From: Actinoplanes sp. NBRC 103695
Lineage (GTDB): Bacteria; Actinomycetota; Actinomycetes; Mycobacteriales; Micromonosporaceae
Length of the DNA: 64,000 nt
Direction: 5' to 3'
NCBI RefSeq assembly: GCF_030269485.1
Contig: NZ_BSTL01000025.1
Span: forward strand, 1-64,000
Shown here: piece by piece, positions 8,779 to 17,373 of the stretch
Layout: every line of letters starts with the position of its first letter
Position numbering within the stretch: the stretch's first letter is position 1
Notes under the pieces: generated by a model
Databases searched by the model: none
What the model was told of the DNA's origin: nothing
What the model saw: only the letters and a program-made list of their open reading frames with translations
Translations under genes and position numbers: made by a program

Positions 8779-9417
8779 GTGATCGTCGTGAAGACGCAGT
8801 ACTACACCGCGACGAGCATCGACGGGTACATCGCCGACCCGGACAATTCGCTCGACTGGCTGTTCGAGGTCAACGAGGGCACCGACAACCCGTTCGGCGC
8901 GTTCTTCGCCGGCGTCGGCGCCTTCGCCATGGGCGCGACCACCTACGAGTGGATCCTCCGCAACGACAACCTGCTGGAGGAGCCCCAGAACTGGCACGAC
9001 ATGTACGGCGACGTGCCCTGCTGGGTCTTCACCCACCGCGACCTGCCACCGGTGCCGAACGCCAACATCTTCTTCATCAGCGGCGACGTCCGGCGCGTCC
9101 ACGAGGCCATGGTGGTCGCCGCCCAGGGCAAGAACGTCTGGCTCGTCGGCGGCGGCGACCTGGTCGGCGAGTTCACCGACCAGGACCTCCTCGACGAGAT
9201 CATCCTCGGCGTGGCGCCGGTCATGCTGGGCTCCGGTGCGCCGCTGCTGCCCCGGCGCCTGACCTCGCAGCGGTTGGCGCTGACGCAGGTGGCCCAGATG
9301 GGGCAGTTCGCCTACATGACGTACGCGGTCGGCAAGCTGGCCGACTTCGGCCGCCACAAGGCCGCGGAGGTCCTGGCCGCCCAACACCCCGCCGACCCGG
9401 CCGACCTCATCCACTGA
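8779..9417 (+). CDS. Dihydrofolate reductase-like (RibD C-terminal) family protein, copy 2
   Basis: This 212-residue paralogue of the preceding gene shares TATSIDGYIADPDNSLDWL, GATTYEW and VGGGDLVGEFTDQDLLDE. It carries an extra C-terminal tail (residues about 185-212) absent from copy 1. GTG at 8779 is preferred because GGGGA lies just upstream at a good distance; the longer reading from TTG at 8758 has no ribosome site. A GC-rich tandem repeat begins directly after the stop codon. Confidence 0.8.
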   Translation: MIVVKTQYYTATSIDGYIADPDNSLDWLFEVNEGTDNPFGAFFAGVGAFAMGATTYEWILRNDNLLEEPQNWHDMYGDVPCWVFTHRDLPPVPNANIFFISGDVRRVHEAMVVAAQGKNVWLVGGGDLVGEFTDQDLLDEIILGVAPVMLGSGAPLLPRRLTSQRLALTQVAQMGQFAYMTYAVGKLADFGRHKAAEVLAAQHPADPADLIH

Positions 9418-9989
9418 CCGGCCGTCGCCGACCCACCCGCTACCGCGGACCCACCCGCCGTGCGCCCACCCGCCACCGCGGACCCACCCGCCGCGCGCCC
9501 ACCCGCCACCGCGGACCCACCCGCCGCGCGCCCACCCGCCACCGCGGACCCACCCGCCGCGCGCCCACCCGCCACCGCGGACCCACCCGCCGCGGACCCA
9601 CCCGGCGCCGCGGACCCACCCGGCGCCGCGGACCCACCCGGCGCCGTCTCATCGTGCAGCTGCCGACCCACCCGCGGCCGTCCCACCTGCCCGAGGCCGC
9701 CCATCCACCCGCCGCCCGCCGACCATTCGCGGCCGCCCGACTTACCCGCGGCTGGCACCCGACCCGCGGCTGGCACCCATCCGTAGCGGTGTGTCGATGG
9801 AGACTCAGCGGGGGCTCGAACACTGCGGGCGTCGCCGCGCTCTGAGTGACCGCTCCCGCTTGGGCTCAGCCTGCGGAGACGGCGGTGACCTTCAAAGGGC
9901 ATTTGACACGCATGGCGGTAAGGCGAGATGAGCGGCCAGGAAGAAGCGAAGCCGGCCAACCCGAGCCGCGTGTCGGCGGGTGCAGATCG
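9418..9989. repeat. Gene-free convergent gap with 33-bp and 18-bp tandem repeats
   Basis: Between two convergent 3' ends there is no gene. From about 9445 to 9590 a 33-bp unit (GACCCACCCGCCGCGCGCCC plus 13 nt) recurs about four and a half times. It is followed by three copies of an 18-bp unit (GACCCACCCGGCGCCGCG) up to about 9645. Two copies of CGCGGCTGGCACCC follow near 9750-9780. Because 33 and 18 are multiples of three, long spurious frames run through it in both directions. The remainder (9790-9989) shows nothing recognisable. Confidence 0.8.
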
Positions 9990-10334
9990 TCAAGCCGGGC
10001 GGCGCAACGGCAGGTCGGGCATCTCGATGCCGATGGCCGTGATCGGCTCGGTGGCCTCGGTGACGTGTTCCTCGCCGGCCGTCCAGAAAACCGCATCGCC
10101 CACGGTGACCTCACGCCACGTGCCGTCGCCGCCCTGGACCCGGCCTCGGCCCGCCGTGATCAGCAGGAGCTGGTCGACCGTGGCGGGGTGGCGGCCGATC
10201 GAGCCGCCGGCCGCCACATGCAGGACCGTCACCGCGACGTCGGGCGCACGGACCAAGGCCTGCACTGCGAAGCCCGTGCTGCCGAAGGCGGTGACCTCGT
10301 GGCCGGCGCCACGGTCGAACGTCAGGATCTCCAC
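9990..10334 (-). CDS. Small cupin-domain protein
   Basis: This single-domain cupin of 114 residues has a glycine-rich beta barrel. The first motif is degenerate (GGSIGRHPATVDQLLLITAG, with His and Gln where HxH and E are usual), followed by GDAVFWTAGEEHVTEA with one His. Such proteins may bind a metal or small ligand, or merely be regulatory; no reaction can be assigned. It is 4 bp from the upstream 63-codon reading frame, suggesting co-transcription. Confidence 0.75.
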   Translation of the reverse strand: MEILTFDRGAGHEVTAFGSTGFAVQALVRAPDVAVTVLHVAAGGSIGRHPATVDQLLLITAGRGRVQGGDGTWREVTVGDAVFWTAGEEHVTEATEPITAIGIEMPDLPLRRPA

Positions 10335-10338
10335 CGTG

Positions 10339-10530
10339 TCACGCCAAGTTCGTGCGGTAGATGCGGTAGTCGGTCGGCACAGCCCACAGGGGTGCGAGGG
10401 CCGGATATCGGTCCTCGATCTGGCTCAGCCGGGTCGCGGTGTCGCCGACTGACTCCTCGTAGACGGCATTCACCAGCGAGGTGATGTCGTCGACCAGGGC
10501 CGGGTCGCCGGCGGTCAGTCGCTCGATCAT
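10339..10530 (-). CDS. Small protein of unknown function, possibly a gene remnant
   Basis: A 63-residue frame has plausible codon use and a 4-bp gap to the cupin gene. Residues 1-25 (LTAGDPALVDDITSLVNAVY) resemble the first helix of GNAT acetyltransferases. The rest (RYPALAPLWAVPTDYRIYRT) does not continue that fold, so it may be a deletion remnant joining two ends of a once longer gene. A genuine short protein cannot be ruled out. Confidence 0.45.
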   Translation of the reverse strand: MIERLTAGDPALVDDITSLVNAVYEESVGDTATRLSQIEDRYPALAPLWAVPTDYRIYRTNLA

Positions 10531-10564
10531 CGGTCCATCTAATCGCCTCAGAACAACCAGCGGA

Positions 10565-10800
10565 ATCGGCCTGAAACAAACTCACGCCGCACCGCCATGT
10601 CGACCCCCGCGGGCGGGCGCGGGATGCGCGCCCGAGCCCGTCGGCATTCGCGGAAGGCGCGCCCGACCCGCGCCCGGTCGCGGAAGGCGCGCCGGCGGCT
10701 CAGAACAACTCGCGCCGGTCCGCCATGTCGACCCCGCGCGCGGTCGCGGAAGGCGCGCCGGCGGCTCAGAACAACTCGCGCCGGCCTGCCATGTCGACGT
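10565..10800. repeat. Tandem duplication of the 3' end of the FAD oxidase gene
   Basis: The last codons and stop of the minus-strand oxidase gene read CTCAGAACAACTCGCGCCGG at 10765 on the plus strand. The same 20-mer recurs at 10699, exactly 66 bp further, followed by the same CGCCATGTCGACC word. A third, weaker copy (CTCACGCCGCACCGCCATGTCGACC) lies near 10574. The copies lie beyond the stop and are non-coding. Confidence 0.8.
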
Positions 10801-11944
10801 CGCGGGCGGTTGCGGGAGGGGCGCTGACGATCACGGCGCGGCCGCTGCGGGCCATCAGGATGCTGCGGACCGTGTCGACGATGCGCTCGATGCGTTCGGG
10901 GTCGAGGTTGCCGGGGAGGACGGCGTGCACGGTGCCGACGCCGGCCGAGCCTCGGACGGGCACCGGGCCGCTGGCGGCGTCGCGGAGCGCGTACACCGCG
11001 GCGTGCAGGTCCTCGATGCGGACCGAGATGCGCAGGGCGACGTCTTTCGGGCCGAAGGGGTACCTGCCCCACCAGCTGGGCGCGAGCTCGGCGATCTCGG
11101 CGCCGGGACCGAGGATCTTGGCCAGCCGGCCGGAACGCTCGACCACGGACTGGGCGCCGCCCTCGAGCAGCACCGCGACCGAGCCGGGCGGCTGCGCGAC
11201 GGTGCGGCCGGGAGCGGGCGTGGGCAGGTCGACCTCGACGGCGCTGGGGTCGACCTGCTGGGCCAGCGCCTCGTCGACCAGATTGTGCACCTGGAGCGGG
11301 GTGGAGACGGGCACCGAGACCCAGCGCCGCGCGGCGGGCAGCGGCTCGAGGCGCAGCGCCGCGGACAGGATCACGCCCTCGAAGTCGTCGCCGACCAGCT
11401 CCGCCTCGCGACGGCTGCCGGTGAGGTCGACGTAGCCGACGCCGGCGACCTGGCCGGCGGGTGTGCCGTACTTGTGGCGGAGCGGCCCGGACTCGTTGAC
11501 GGCCAGCATGCCGCCGATCGTGGCCGAGCGGGACGGCGGGTCGACCGCCAGCCGCTGACCGCGCAGTGCCAGGGCGGCCTGGAGTGCCCGGACCGGGGTG
11601 CCGGTGCCGACCTCGGCGGTCAGCTCGGAGGGGCGGTGGTTCCAGAGGCCACCGAGGCGCCCCGTATCCACCAGGAGGTCGACACCGGGCGGCGGCGTAC
11701 CCCAGTCGATCTTGCTGCCTGAACCTCGCGCCATCGCGGCGAGGCCGCGTTCCGCGGCAACCCGCAGGGTGTCCTCCACCTGGCGGGCGGTCGCCGGGAC
11801 GGAGACGAAGCTCACCCGCCGGCCGCCGACGGTGTCGATCGAGCGGGCGGTGCGGGCGAAGTCGGGGCCGCAGATGTCGGCCAGTGCACGAAGCACCGGC
11901 TCGCGGCGTGGCGGCAGCGGCGGCAAGTCATTGGTCGCGGGCAT
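10766..11944 (-). CDS. FAD-binding oxidoreductase of the GlcE/PCMH type
   Basis: This 392-residue flavoprotein has a PCMH-type FAD-binding domain (residues about 40-215: VPATARQVEDTLRVA, MARGSGSKIDWG, DPPSRSATIGGMLAVNESG) and a short C-terminal half with little conservation. It is closest in layout to glycolate oxidase subunit GlcE, which has the FAD domain but lacks the full cap domain. No GlcD/GlcF partner is nearby, so the substrate is unknown. ATG at 11944 is chosen; the frame stays open upstream to 12208 but there it only mirrors the divergent peptidase gene. Its C-terminal coding end is duplicated downstream of the stop. Confidence 0.8.
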   Translation of the reverse strand: MPATNDLPPLPPRREPVLRALADICGPDFARTARSIDTVGGRRVSFVSVPATARQVEDTLRVAAERGLAAMARGSGSKIDWGTPPPGVDLLVDTGRLGGLWNHRPSELTAEVGTGTPVRALQAALALRGQRLAVDPPSRSATIGGMLAVNESGPLRHKYGTPAGQVAGVGYVDLTGSRREAELVGDDFEGVILSAALRLEPLPAARRWVSVPVSTPLQVHNLVDEALAQQVDPSAVEVDLPTPAPGRTVAQPPGSVAVLLEGGAQSVVERSGRLAKILGPGAEIAELAPSWWGRYPFGPKDVALRISVRIEDLHAAVYALRDAASGPVPVRGSAGVGTVHAVLPGNLDPERIERIVDTVRSILMARSGRAVIVSAPPATARDVDMAGRRELF

Positions 11945-12083
11945 CCACAATCCCCTGACATCGATGACCGGCGAAGATCGTCCATTCTGGCGTATCGTAC
12001 ACATGTTCGAAAGAGCCTGGGGAGGGCTGTTCATGCGACTAGCCGCCGCTGACTTGGGGGAACGCGCCGGTAACCTGTGCGGG

Positions 12084-14159
12084 GTGACGAGCAATGTGCC
12101 CGACAGCCCGCCCTCGGTCGCCCGTGTGCCCTCGGAGCGGACCTTCCACGGCGACACCGTGACGGACGAGTACGCCTGGCTGGCGGATAAGGACAACCCC
12201 GACACCATCGCCTATCTGGAGGCGGAGAACGCCTTCACCGAGCGGTCCACCACCCATCTGGCCGGCCTGCGCGAGACCGTCTTCGGCGAGATCAAGGCGC
12301 GGACGCAGGAGACCGACCTGACCGTCCCGGTCCGCAAGGGCGAGTGGTGGTACTACACCCGCACGGAGGAGGGCAAGCAGTACGGCATCCACTGTCGAGT
12401 GCCGGCCCGGCCCGGTGAGACGGACCCGCCCGCCGAGGGCCAGGCCGGGGAACAGGTGCTGCTGGACGGCAACGAGCTCGCCGCCGGCCAGGAGTTCTTC
12501 CAGCTGGGCGCGTTCGACGTGAGCCCGGACGGCAACTGGCTGGCGTTCTCCACCGACTTCTCCGGCGACGAGCGGTTCACCCTGAAGGTGAAGGATCTGC
12601 GGTCCGGCGAGGTGCTGGCCGACGAGGTCACCGACACGGGTTACGGCAGCGCGTGGTCGCTGGACGCGTCCGCGCTGTTCTACATCACTGTGGACGACGC
12701 CTGGCGGCCCTACCGGGTGTGGCGGCACACTGTCGGCCGCCCGGCCGCGGAGGACGTGAAGGTCTTCGAGGAGCCGGACGAGCGCTTCTTCGTGGGGGTG
12801 GAGCTCACCCGCAGCCAGAAGTTCATCCTGATCGACGCGCACAGCAAGATCACTTCTGAGGTACGCGCGATTCCCGCCGACGCCCCGGCCTCGGAGCCGA
12901 TCCTGATCGCCCCGCACCGGCAGGGCGTGGAGTACTCGGTGGAGCATCACGGCCACCGCTTCCTGATCCTGCACAATCTCGGCGCCGAGGACTTCGCCCT
13001 GTCGTACACGTCGGCGGACGCGCCGGGCGACTGGGTGGACCTGATCCCGGAACAGGCGGGCATCCGGCTCGAGTCGGTCGACTCGTTCCAGCGGCACGTG
13101 GTGATCTCGCTGCGCAAGGACGGGCTGACCGGCCTGCGGGTGATCGCCGACGGCAGCACCGAGGCGTACGACATGGAGTTCCCCGAGCCGCTGCACAGCG
13201 TCGGACTGACCTCCAGCCCGGAGTACGACACGTCCACCGTGCGCATCAGCTACACGTCGATGATCACCCCCGAGTCGGTGTACGACGTGGACCTGATCAC
13301 CCGCCAGATGACGCTGCGCAAGCAGCAGCCGGTGCTCGGCGGCTACGACCCGGCGGGTTACGAGCAGTTCCGCGAGTGGGCGATCGCCGACGACGGCACG
13401 AAGGTCCCGATCTCGATCGTGGCGCTGAAGGGCACGCCTCGGGACGGCTCCGCGCCGGTCCTGCTCTACGGCTACGGCTCGTACGAGTACAGCATCGACC
13501 CGTACTTCTCGATCGCCCGGCTGTCCCTGCTGGACCGCGGCGTGGTGTACGCGATCGCGCACATCCGCGGCGGCGGCGAGATGGGCCGGCGCTGGTACGA
13601 GGACGGCAAGATGCTCGCCAAGAAGAACACGTTCACCGATTTCGTGGCGTGCGCGGACGCGCTGGTCAAGAAGTCGTGGACGTCGGCCGATCGGCTGGTC
13701 GCCCGGGGCGGCTCGGCGGGTGGCCTGCTGATGGGCGCGGTGGCCAACCTGGCGCCGGAGGCGTTCGCCGGGATCGTGGCGCAGGTTCCGTTCGTGGACC
13801 CGCTGACCACGATCCTGGACCCGTCCCTGCCTCTCACGGTCACCGAGTGGGAGGAGTGGGGCAACCCGCTGGAGTCGGCGGACGTGTACGCCTACATGAA
13901 GTCGTACAGCCCGTACGAGAACGTCCGACCGGTCCGGTACCCGAGGATCCTGGCGATGAGCGGGCTGAACGACACCCGGGTGCTCTACACCGAGCCGACG
14001 AAGTGGGTGGCCAGGCTGCGCGCCGTGGCGCCGGAGGGCTCGTACCTGTTGAAGACGGAGATGGGCGCCGGGCACGGCGGGCCGAGCGGGCGCTACGACG
14101 CCTGGAAGGAAGAGGCCTTCATGACGGCCTGGACCTTGGACGTGCTGGGCCGCTCCTAA
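12084..14159 (+). CDS. ptrB: Oligopeptidase B (S9A prolyl-oligopeptidase family)
   Basis: This 691-residue serine peptidase cleaves short peptides after basic residues. The N-terminal beta-propeller (about 70-400) opens with the family signature GDTVTDEYAWL. The C-terminal alpha/beta hydrolase contains the nucleophile in GGSAGGLLMGAV (about 550), Asp in SGLNDTRV and His in GAGHGGPSGRYD. Length matches the family. The GTG at 12084 gives a start like other members; ATG at 12033 in frame is an alternative. No signal peptide, so it is cytoplasmic. A strong terminator follows. Confidence 0.9.
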   Translation: MTSNVPDSPPSVARVPSERTFHGDTVTDEYAWLADKDNPDTIAYLEAENAFTERSTTHLAGLRETVFGEIKARTQETDLTVPVRKGEWWYYTRTEEGKQYGIHCRVPARPGETDPPAEGQAGEQVLLDGNELAAGQEFFQLGAFDVSPDGNWLAFSTDFSGDERFTLKVKDLRSGEVLADEVTDTGYGSAWSLDASALFYITVDDAWRPYRVWRHTVGRPAAEDVKVFEEPDERFFVGVELTRSQKFILIDAHSKITSEVRAIPADAPASEPILIAPHRQGVEYSVEHHGHRFLILHNLGAEDFALSYTSADAPGDWVDLIPEQAGIRLESVDSFQRHVVISLRKDGLTGLRVIADGSTEAYDMEFPEPLHSVGLTSSPEYDTSTVRISYTSMITPESVYDVDLITRQMTLRKQQPVLGGYDPAGYEQFREWAIADDGTKVPISIVALKGTPRDGSAPVLLYGYGSYEYSIDPYFSIARLSLLDRGVVYAIAHIRGGGEMGRRWYEDGKMLAKKNTFTDFVACADALVKKSWTSADRLVARGGSAGGLLMGAVANLAPEAFAGIVAQVPFVDPLTTILDPSLPLTVTEWEEWGNPLESADVYAYMKSYSPYENVRPVRYPRILAMSGLNDTRVLYTEPTKWVARLRAVAPEGSYLLKTEMGAGHGGPSGRYDAWKEEAFMTAWTLDVLGRS

Positions 14160-14163
14160 TGGC

Positions 14164-14193
14164 GAAAGCCCCCCTCCGCGGAGGGGGGCTTTC
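14164..14193. terminator. Perfect 14-bp hairpin terminator
   Basis: GAAAGCCCCCCTCC pairs perfectly with GGAGGGGGGCTTTC around a 2-nt centre. It sits 5 bp after the oligopeptidase B stop and 13 bp from the stop of the convergent STAS gene, so it can serve both directions. Confidence 0.9.
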
Positions 14194-14205
14194 ACACGAG
14201 AAGAC

Positions 14206-14559
14206 CTAGGTGGCGGGGCTTTCTTGGGCGTCGACAGCCTCATCCACCGAGGGGTACGTGTGCAGCACCTCGACCAGCCCGCTCACCTCGAGGATGCGCA
14301 GCACGCCGCGTTGCGGGGCGGCCAGGCGCACCACGCCACCGGCGTCGTCCGTGCTGTTCTTGGCCCGGACGAAGACCGACAGTCCGGTGGAGTCGCAGAA
14401 CGAGACCTCAGCCAGGTCGAAGATCAGCCGGTTGCGACCCTTTTCCAGCAGGTCGCTGATCTGATCCTGGAGCTGAGGGGCGGTGGCCATGTCGAGCTCG
14501 CCGGCCACCGAGACGACGACGAGATCGCCACGTTGTTCCGTTTGTACCGTCAGGGACAT
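14206..14559 (-). CDS. STAS-domain anti-sigma factor antagonist (RsbV/SpoIIAA type)
   Basis: This 117-residue single STAS domain has the phosphorylatable serine in FCDSTGLSVFVRAK (about residue 57) and the GELDMATAPQL start typical of RsbV/SpoIIAA. In its unphosphorylated form such a protein binds an anti-sigma kinase and frees the sigma factor; phosphatases of the PP2C type reactivate it. It is divergent from the rsbR-rsbS-rsbT operon across 145 bp, and the PP2C proteins encoded there and at 6.1 kb are obvious candidate activators. Confidence 0.9.
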   Translation of the reverse strand: MSLTVQTEQRGDLVVVSVAGELDMATAPQLQDQISDLLEKGRNRLIFDLAEVSFCDSTGLSVFVRAKNSTDDAGGVVRLAAPQRGVLRILEVSGLVEVLHTYPSVDEAVDAQESPAT

Positions 14560-14704
14560 TCAGGACCTCCAGTTATGAACAGACGGTACTCCACGGACCC
14601 GGTGACGTGCAGCACGGGGCGTTAGTTGGTGCACGGCAACTATTCGATGACCCGGTGGTAGAGTCCCGCCCGTCGGAGTCGGCCCGCAACATGAGGAGAC
14701 CATC

Positions 14705-15553
14705 GTGGCGCTGAGTTCGGACGAGGCGAGCCGCTTCGCCGACCTGCTGAAGGGGCACTCTGACGAGCTGACCCGCAGGTGGACGGAAATCGTGGCGTCG
14801 AACTTCCGCGGCCGGTTGAGCCACGCCGAGCTGGAACGCCAGATGGGCGAGCTCCAGCGCGGTTTCCAGGCGGCGATGGACGGCGGCGCCGGCGATCTCG
14901 ACGCCGACGCGTCCGGTGAGCTGCGCGGCCTGCTCAGTGACCTTTCGACGACGAGAGCCCGGCAGGGCTTTTCGGCGAATGAGACCGCGGTCAGCGTGTA
15001 CGCCCTGAAGGAGGCCCTTCTGGGCATTCTGGATGGGTCTGGCGAGGCAGATGCGACTACGTTGCGTGACTTCGTGGCGTACTCGGCCTTCGTCGACCGG
15101 GCCGCCCTCTTCACCTTCGACAGCTACGTCCGGGTCCGCGAGGAACTGATCTCCGACCAGGCCGAGCAGCTGCTCGAGCTGTCCACCCCGGTGGTCAAGC
15201 TGTGGGACGGCGTGGTCGCGGTCCCGCTGGTCGGCACGCTCGACTCGGCCCGCGCCCAGGTGGTCATGGAACGCCTCCTGCAGACGCTGGTGGACACCAG
15301 TTCCCCGTACGCGATCATCGACATCACCGGCGTGCCGGCGGTGGACACCCAGGTCGCCCAGCACGTGCTGAAGACCGTGGTCGCCGCCCGCCTGATGGGC
15401 GCCGAGTGCATCATCTCCGGCATCCGCCCGCAGATCGCCCAGACGATCGTGGCGCTCGGCATCGAGTTCGGCGACATCGCCACCAAGGCGACCCTGGCCG
15501 ACGCGCTGCGGCACGTCATCAAGCTCAACAGCGCCCAGCCGAAGGCGCGCTGA
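14705..15553 (+). CDS. rsbR: RsbR-type stressosome scaffold (N-terminal sensor plus STAS)
   Basis: This 282-residue protein has an N-terminal helical, non-haem-globin RsbR-like sensor domain (about 1-150) and a C-terminal STAS domain (about 165-275) with the RsbT target region VDTQVAQHVLKTV. With RsbS it builds the stressosome that holds RsbT until stress. The GTG start at 14705 is preceded by GAGGAGA at proper distance. It is the first gene of an operon in which each neighbour overlaps or nearly touches. Confidence 0.9.
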   Translation: MALSSDEASRFADLLKGHSDELTRRWTEIVASNFRGRLSHAELERQMGELQRGFQAAMDGGAGDLDADASGELRGLLSDLSTTRARQGFSANETAVSVYALKEALLGILDGSGEADATTLRDFVAYSAFVDRAALFTFDSYVRVREELISDQAEQLLELSTPVVKLWDGVVAVPLVGTLDSARAQVVMERLLQTLVDTSSPYAIIDITGVPAVDTQVAQHVLKTVVAARLMGAECIISGIRPQIAQTIVALGIEFGDIATKATLADALRHVIKLNSAQPKAR

Positions 15554-15554
15554 G

Positions 15555-15956
15555 GTGGAGCGCGTCCCGGTCCTGAAGATCGGTGACATCCTCCTCGTCT
15601 CGATCCAGATCGACATGGAGGACCAGGTCGCCCTCCAGCTGCAAGAAGACCTGGCGGATCGGATCGTCGCCACCGGCTGCCACGGCGTGATCATCGACAT
15701 CAGCGCGCTGGACATCGTCGACTCCTTCGTCGGCCGCACCCTGGCCACCATCGCCTCGATCTCCAGGGTGCTGGACGCCGAGACCGTGGTGGTGGGCATG
15801 CGCCCGGCCGTGGCGATCACGCTGGTCGAGCTGGGCCTGTCGCTGCCCGGCATCCGCACCGCCCTGAACGTCGAGCTGGGCATGGCGATGCTGGCGCAGG
15901 ACGAGCCCGAGCCGGAGCCCGTCGGGGGCGAGGAAGAGCCGGTAGCCACGTCATGA
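15555..15956 (+). CDS. rsbS: RsbS-type stressosome antagonist (STAS)
   Basis: This 133-residue STAS protein starts with GTG one base after the rsbR stop. It contains the conserved phosphorylation loop IVDSFVGRTLA (Ser near residue 59) that RsbT modifies to disassemble the stressosome. An acidic C-terminal tail (PEPEPVGGEEE) is an addition to the usual length of about 120. It overlaps rsbT by 4 bp (ATGA), so rsbS and rsbT are probably made in fixed ratio. Confidence 0.92.
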   Translation: MERVPVLKIGDILLVSIQIDMEDQVALQLQEDLADRIVATGCHGVIIDISALDIVDSFVGRTLATIASISRVLDAETVVVGMRPAVAITLVELGLSLPGIRTALNVELGMAMLAQDEPEPEPVGGEEEPVATS

Positions 15957-16348
15957 GCGATCGGATCACGGTCGCCTCCGACCAGGACGTCGTCCGCGTC
16001 CGCCAGCTGGTCCGGACCGCGGCCGTGGCCGCCAAGCTCTCCCTCGTCGACCAGACCAAGCTGGTCACCGCCGCCAGCGAGCTGGCACGCAACACGCTGG
16101 TCTACGGCGGCGGCGGCACGGTCGAGCTGATATCGGTGGACAACGGGCGCCGCAAAGGCATCCGGATCGTCTTCGCCGATGAGGGACCGGGCATCGCCGA
16201 CCTGGACCTGGCCCTGACCGACGGCTACACCACCGGCGGCGGGCTGGGGCTGGGCCTGTCCGGCGCGCGCCGGCTGGTCGACGAGTTCGACATCGACACC
16301 AAGGTCGGGGAGGGCACGAGCATCACCGTGACCAAGTGGTGCCGGTGA
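15953..16348 (+). CDS. rsbT: RsbT-type switch serine kinase
   Basis: This 131-residue GHKL ATPase is of the anti-sigma kinase type. The N-box is ELARNTLVYGGGG (about 42-54), the G1 region is ADEGPGIAD and the G2 region is GGGLGLGLSGARRL. RsbT phosphorylates RsbR and RsbS, leaves the stressosome and activates a PP2C phosphatase. The plausible targets here are the SpoIIE-domain proteins further down the same operon. Confidence 0.93.
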   Translation: MSDRITVASDQDVVRVRQLVRTAAVAAKLSLVDQTKLVTAASELARNTLVYGGGGTVELISVDNGRRKGIRIVFADEGPGIADLDLALTDGYTTGGGLGLGLSGARRLVDEFDIDTKVGEGTSITVTKWCR

Positions 16349-17373
16349 ACGGGGGCGCCGTCTCGCTGCCGGACGGGCTGCTGGACGGCGGGACCTGGTT
16401 CCGGGTCGAGGAGGCCGGCTCGGCGTCCGGCGTGCGCCGCGCGGCGGAACGGCTGGCCACCGAGCTCGCCCTGCCCGCCAAGCGGCTGGCCGACCTGTCG
16501 ATCCTGGTCGCCGAAGCGGCCGGCAACCTGGTCAAGCACGCCGAGCAGGGCGTGATGCTGGTGCGTACGGTCCGGGACGCGACGAACGCCGGGGTCGAGG
16601 TGATCGCGGTGGACAGCGGTCCCGGCATGGCCGACGTCGCCCGGTCGGCCTTCGACGGGCACTCCACCACGGGCACGCTGGGCATCGGGCTCGGCGCGAT
16701 CCTGAGGCAGGCCAGCTGGGCCGATCTGCACTCCGTACCCGGGAAGGGAACGGTGCTCGCCGCCCAGGTCTGGCCGACGACGGCGCCCGCGCCCCACCTG
16801 GCCGGCGGAATCACCCGGCCGCTGGCGGGCGAGCAGGTCAGCGGCGACGGGATCGCGGTGCGGATCGCGGACGGCCGGCGGCAGGTGCTCGTGGTGGACG
16901 GGCTGGGACACGGCCCGCTGGCCGCGGCGGCCGCCCACGAGGCCGTACGCGTCTTCACCAACACCGCACCCGCACCGCCCGCCACGGTCGTGGAGGCCCT
17001 GCACAGCGGCCTCTCGCACACCCGCGGCGCGGCCCTCGCGGTGGCCGAGATCGACGACGCGGCCGACGTCCTGCACTACGCCGGACTGGGCAACATCGCC
17101 GGCTCGATCCACACCACCGGCAGCCCGCGCCGTGGCCTGGTCTCGTTGCCCGGCATCGCCGGACATCAACGGCGGCAGATCCGGGCGTACGACTACCCCT
17201 TCCCGCCCGGCGCCATGCTGCTCATGCACTCCGACGGCGTGGTCGACAGGTGGCGCCCGGACGACTACCCCGGCCTGCTGACCCATTCGCCGCAGGTGAT
17301 CGCGGCGACCGTGCTGCGCGACGCGGGGACTCGGCGCGACGACGCCGGTGTTCTGGTAGCCCGCCATGGATGA
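16345..17373 (+). CDS. HATPase-PP2C fusion, RsbX-like phosphatase
   Basis: This 342-residue protein has an RsbT-like HATPase half (about 15-140; EAAGNLVKHAEQG, SGPGMAD, TLGIGLGAI) fused to an RsbX-like SpoIIE/PP2C half (about 150-340; VVDGLGHGPLAAAAA, HSDGVVDRW, RRDDAGVLVA). RsbX dephosphorylates RsbR and RsbS and resets the stressosome; the fusion may let one protein act in both directions. The GTG at 16345 overlaps the rsbT stop as GTGA, which is why it is preferred over GTG at 16336. Confidence 0.85.
   Translation: MNGGAVSLPDGLLDGGTWFRVEEAGSASGVRRAAERLATELALPAKRLADLSILVAEAAGNLVKHAEQGVMLVRTVRDATNAGVEVIAVDSGPGMADVARSAFDGHSTTGTLGIGLGAILRQASWADLHSVPGKGTVLAAQVWPTTAPAPHLAGGITRPLAGEQVSGDGIAVRIADGRRQVLVVDGLGHGPLAAAAAHEAVRVFTNTAPAPPATVVEALHSGLSHTRGAALAVAEIDDAADVLHYAGLGNIAGSIHTTGSPRRGLVSLPGIAGHQRRQIRAYDYPFPPGAMLLMHSDGVVDRWRPDDYPGLLTHSPQVIAATVLRDAGTRRDDAGVLVARHG

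Noticed and set aside
9445..9645. CRISPR-like direct repeats
   Set aside because: The 33-bp units are contiguous with no unique spacers and no cas genes are present; it is a minisatellite.
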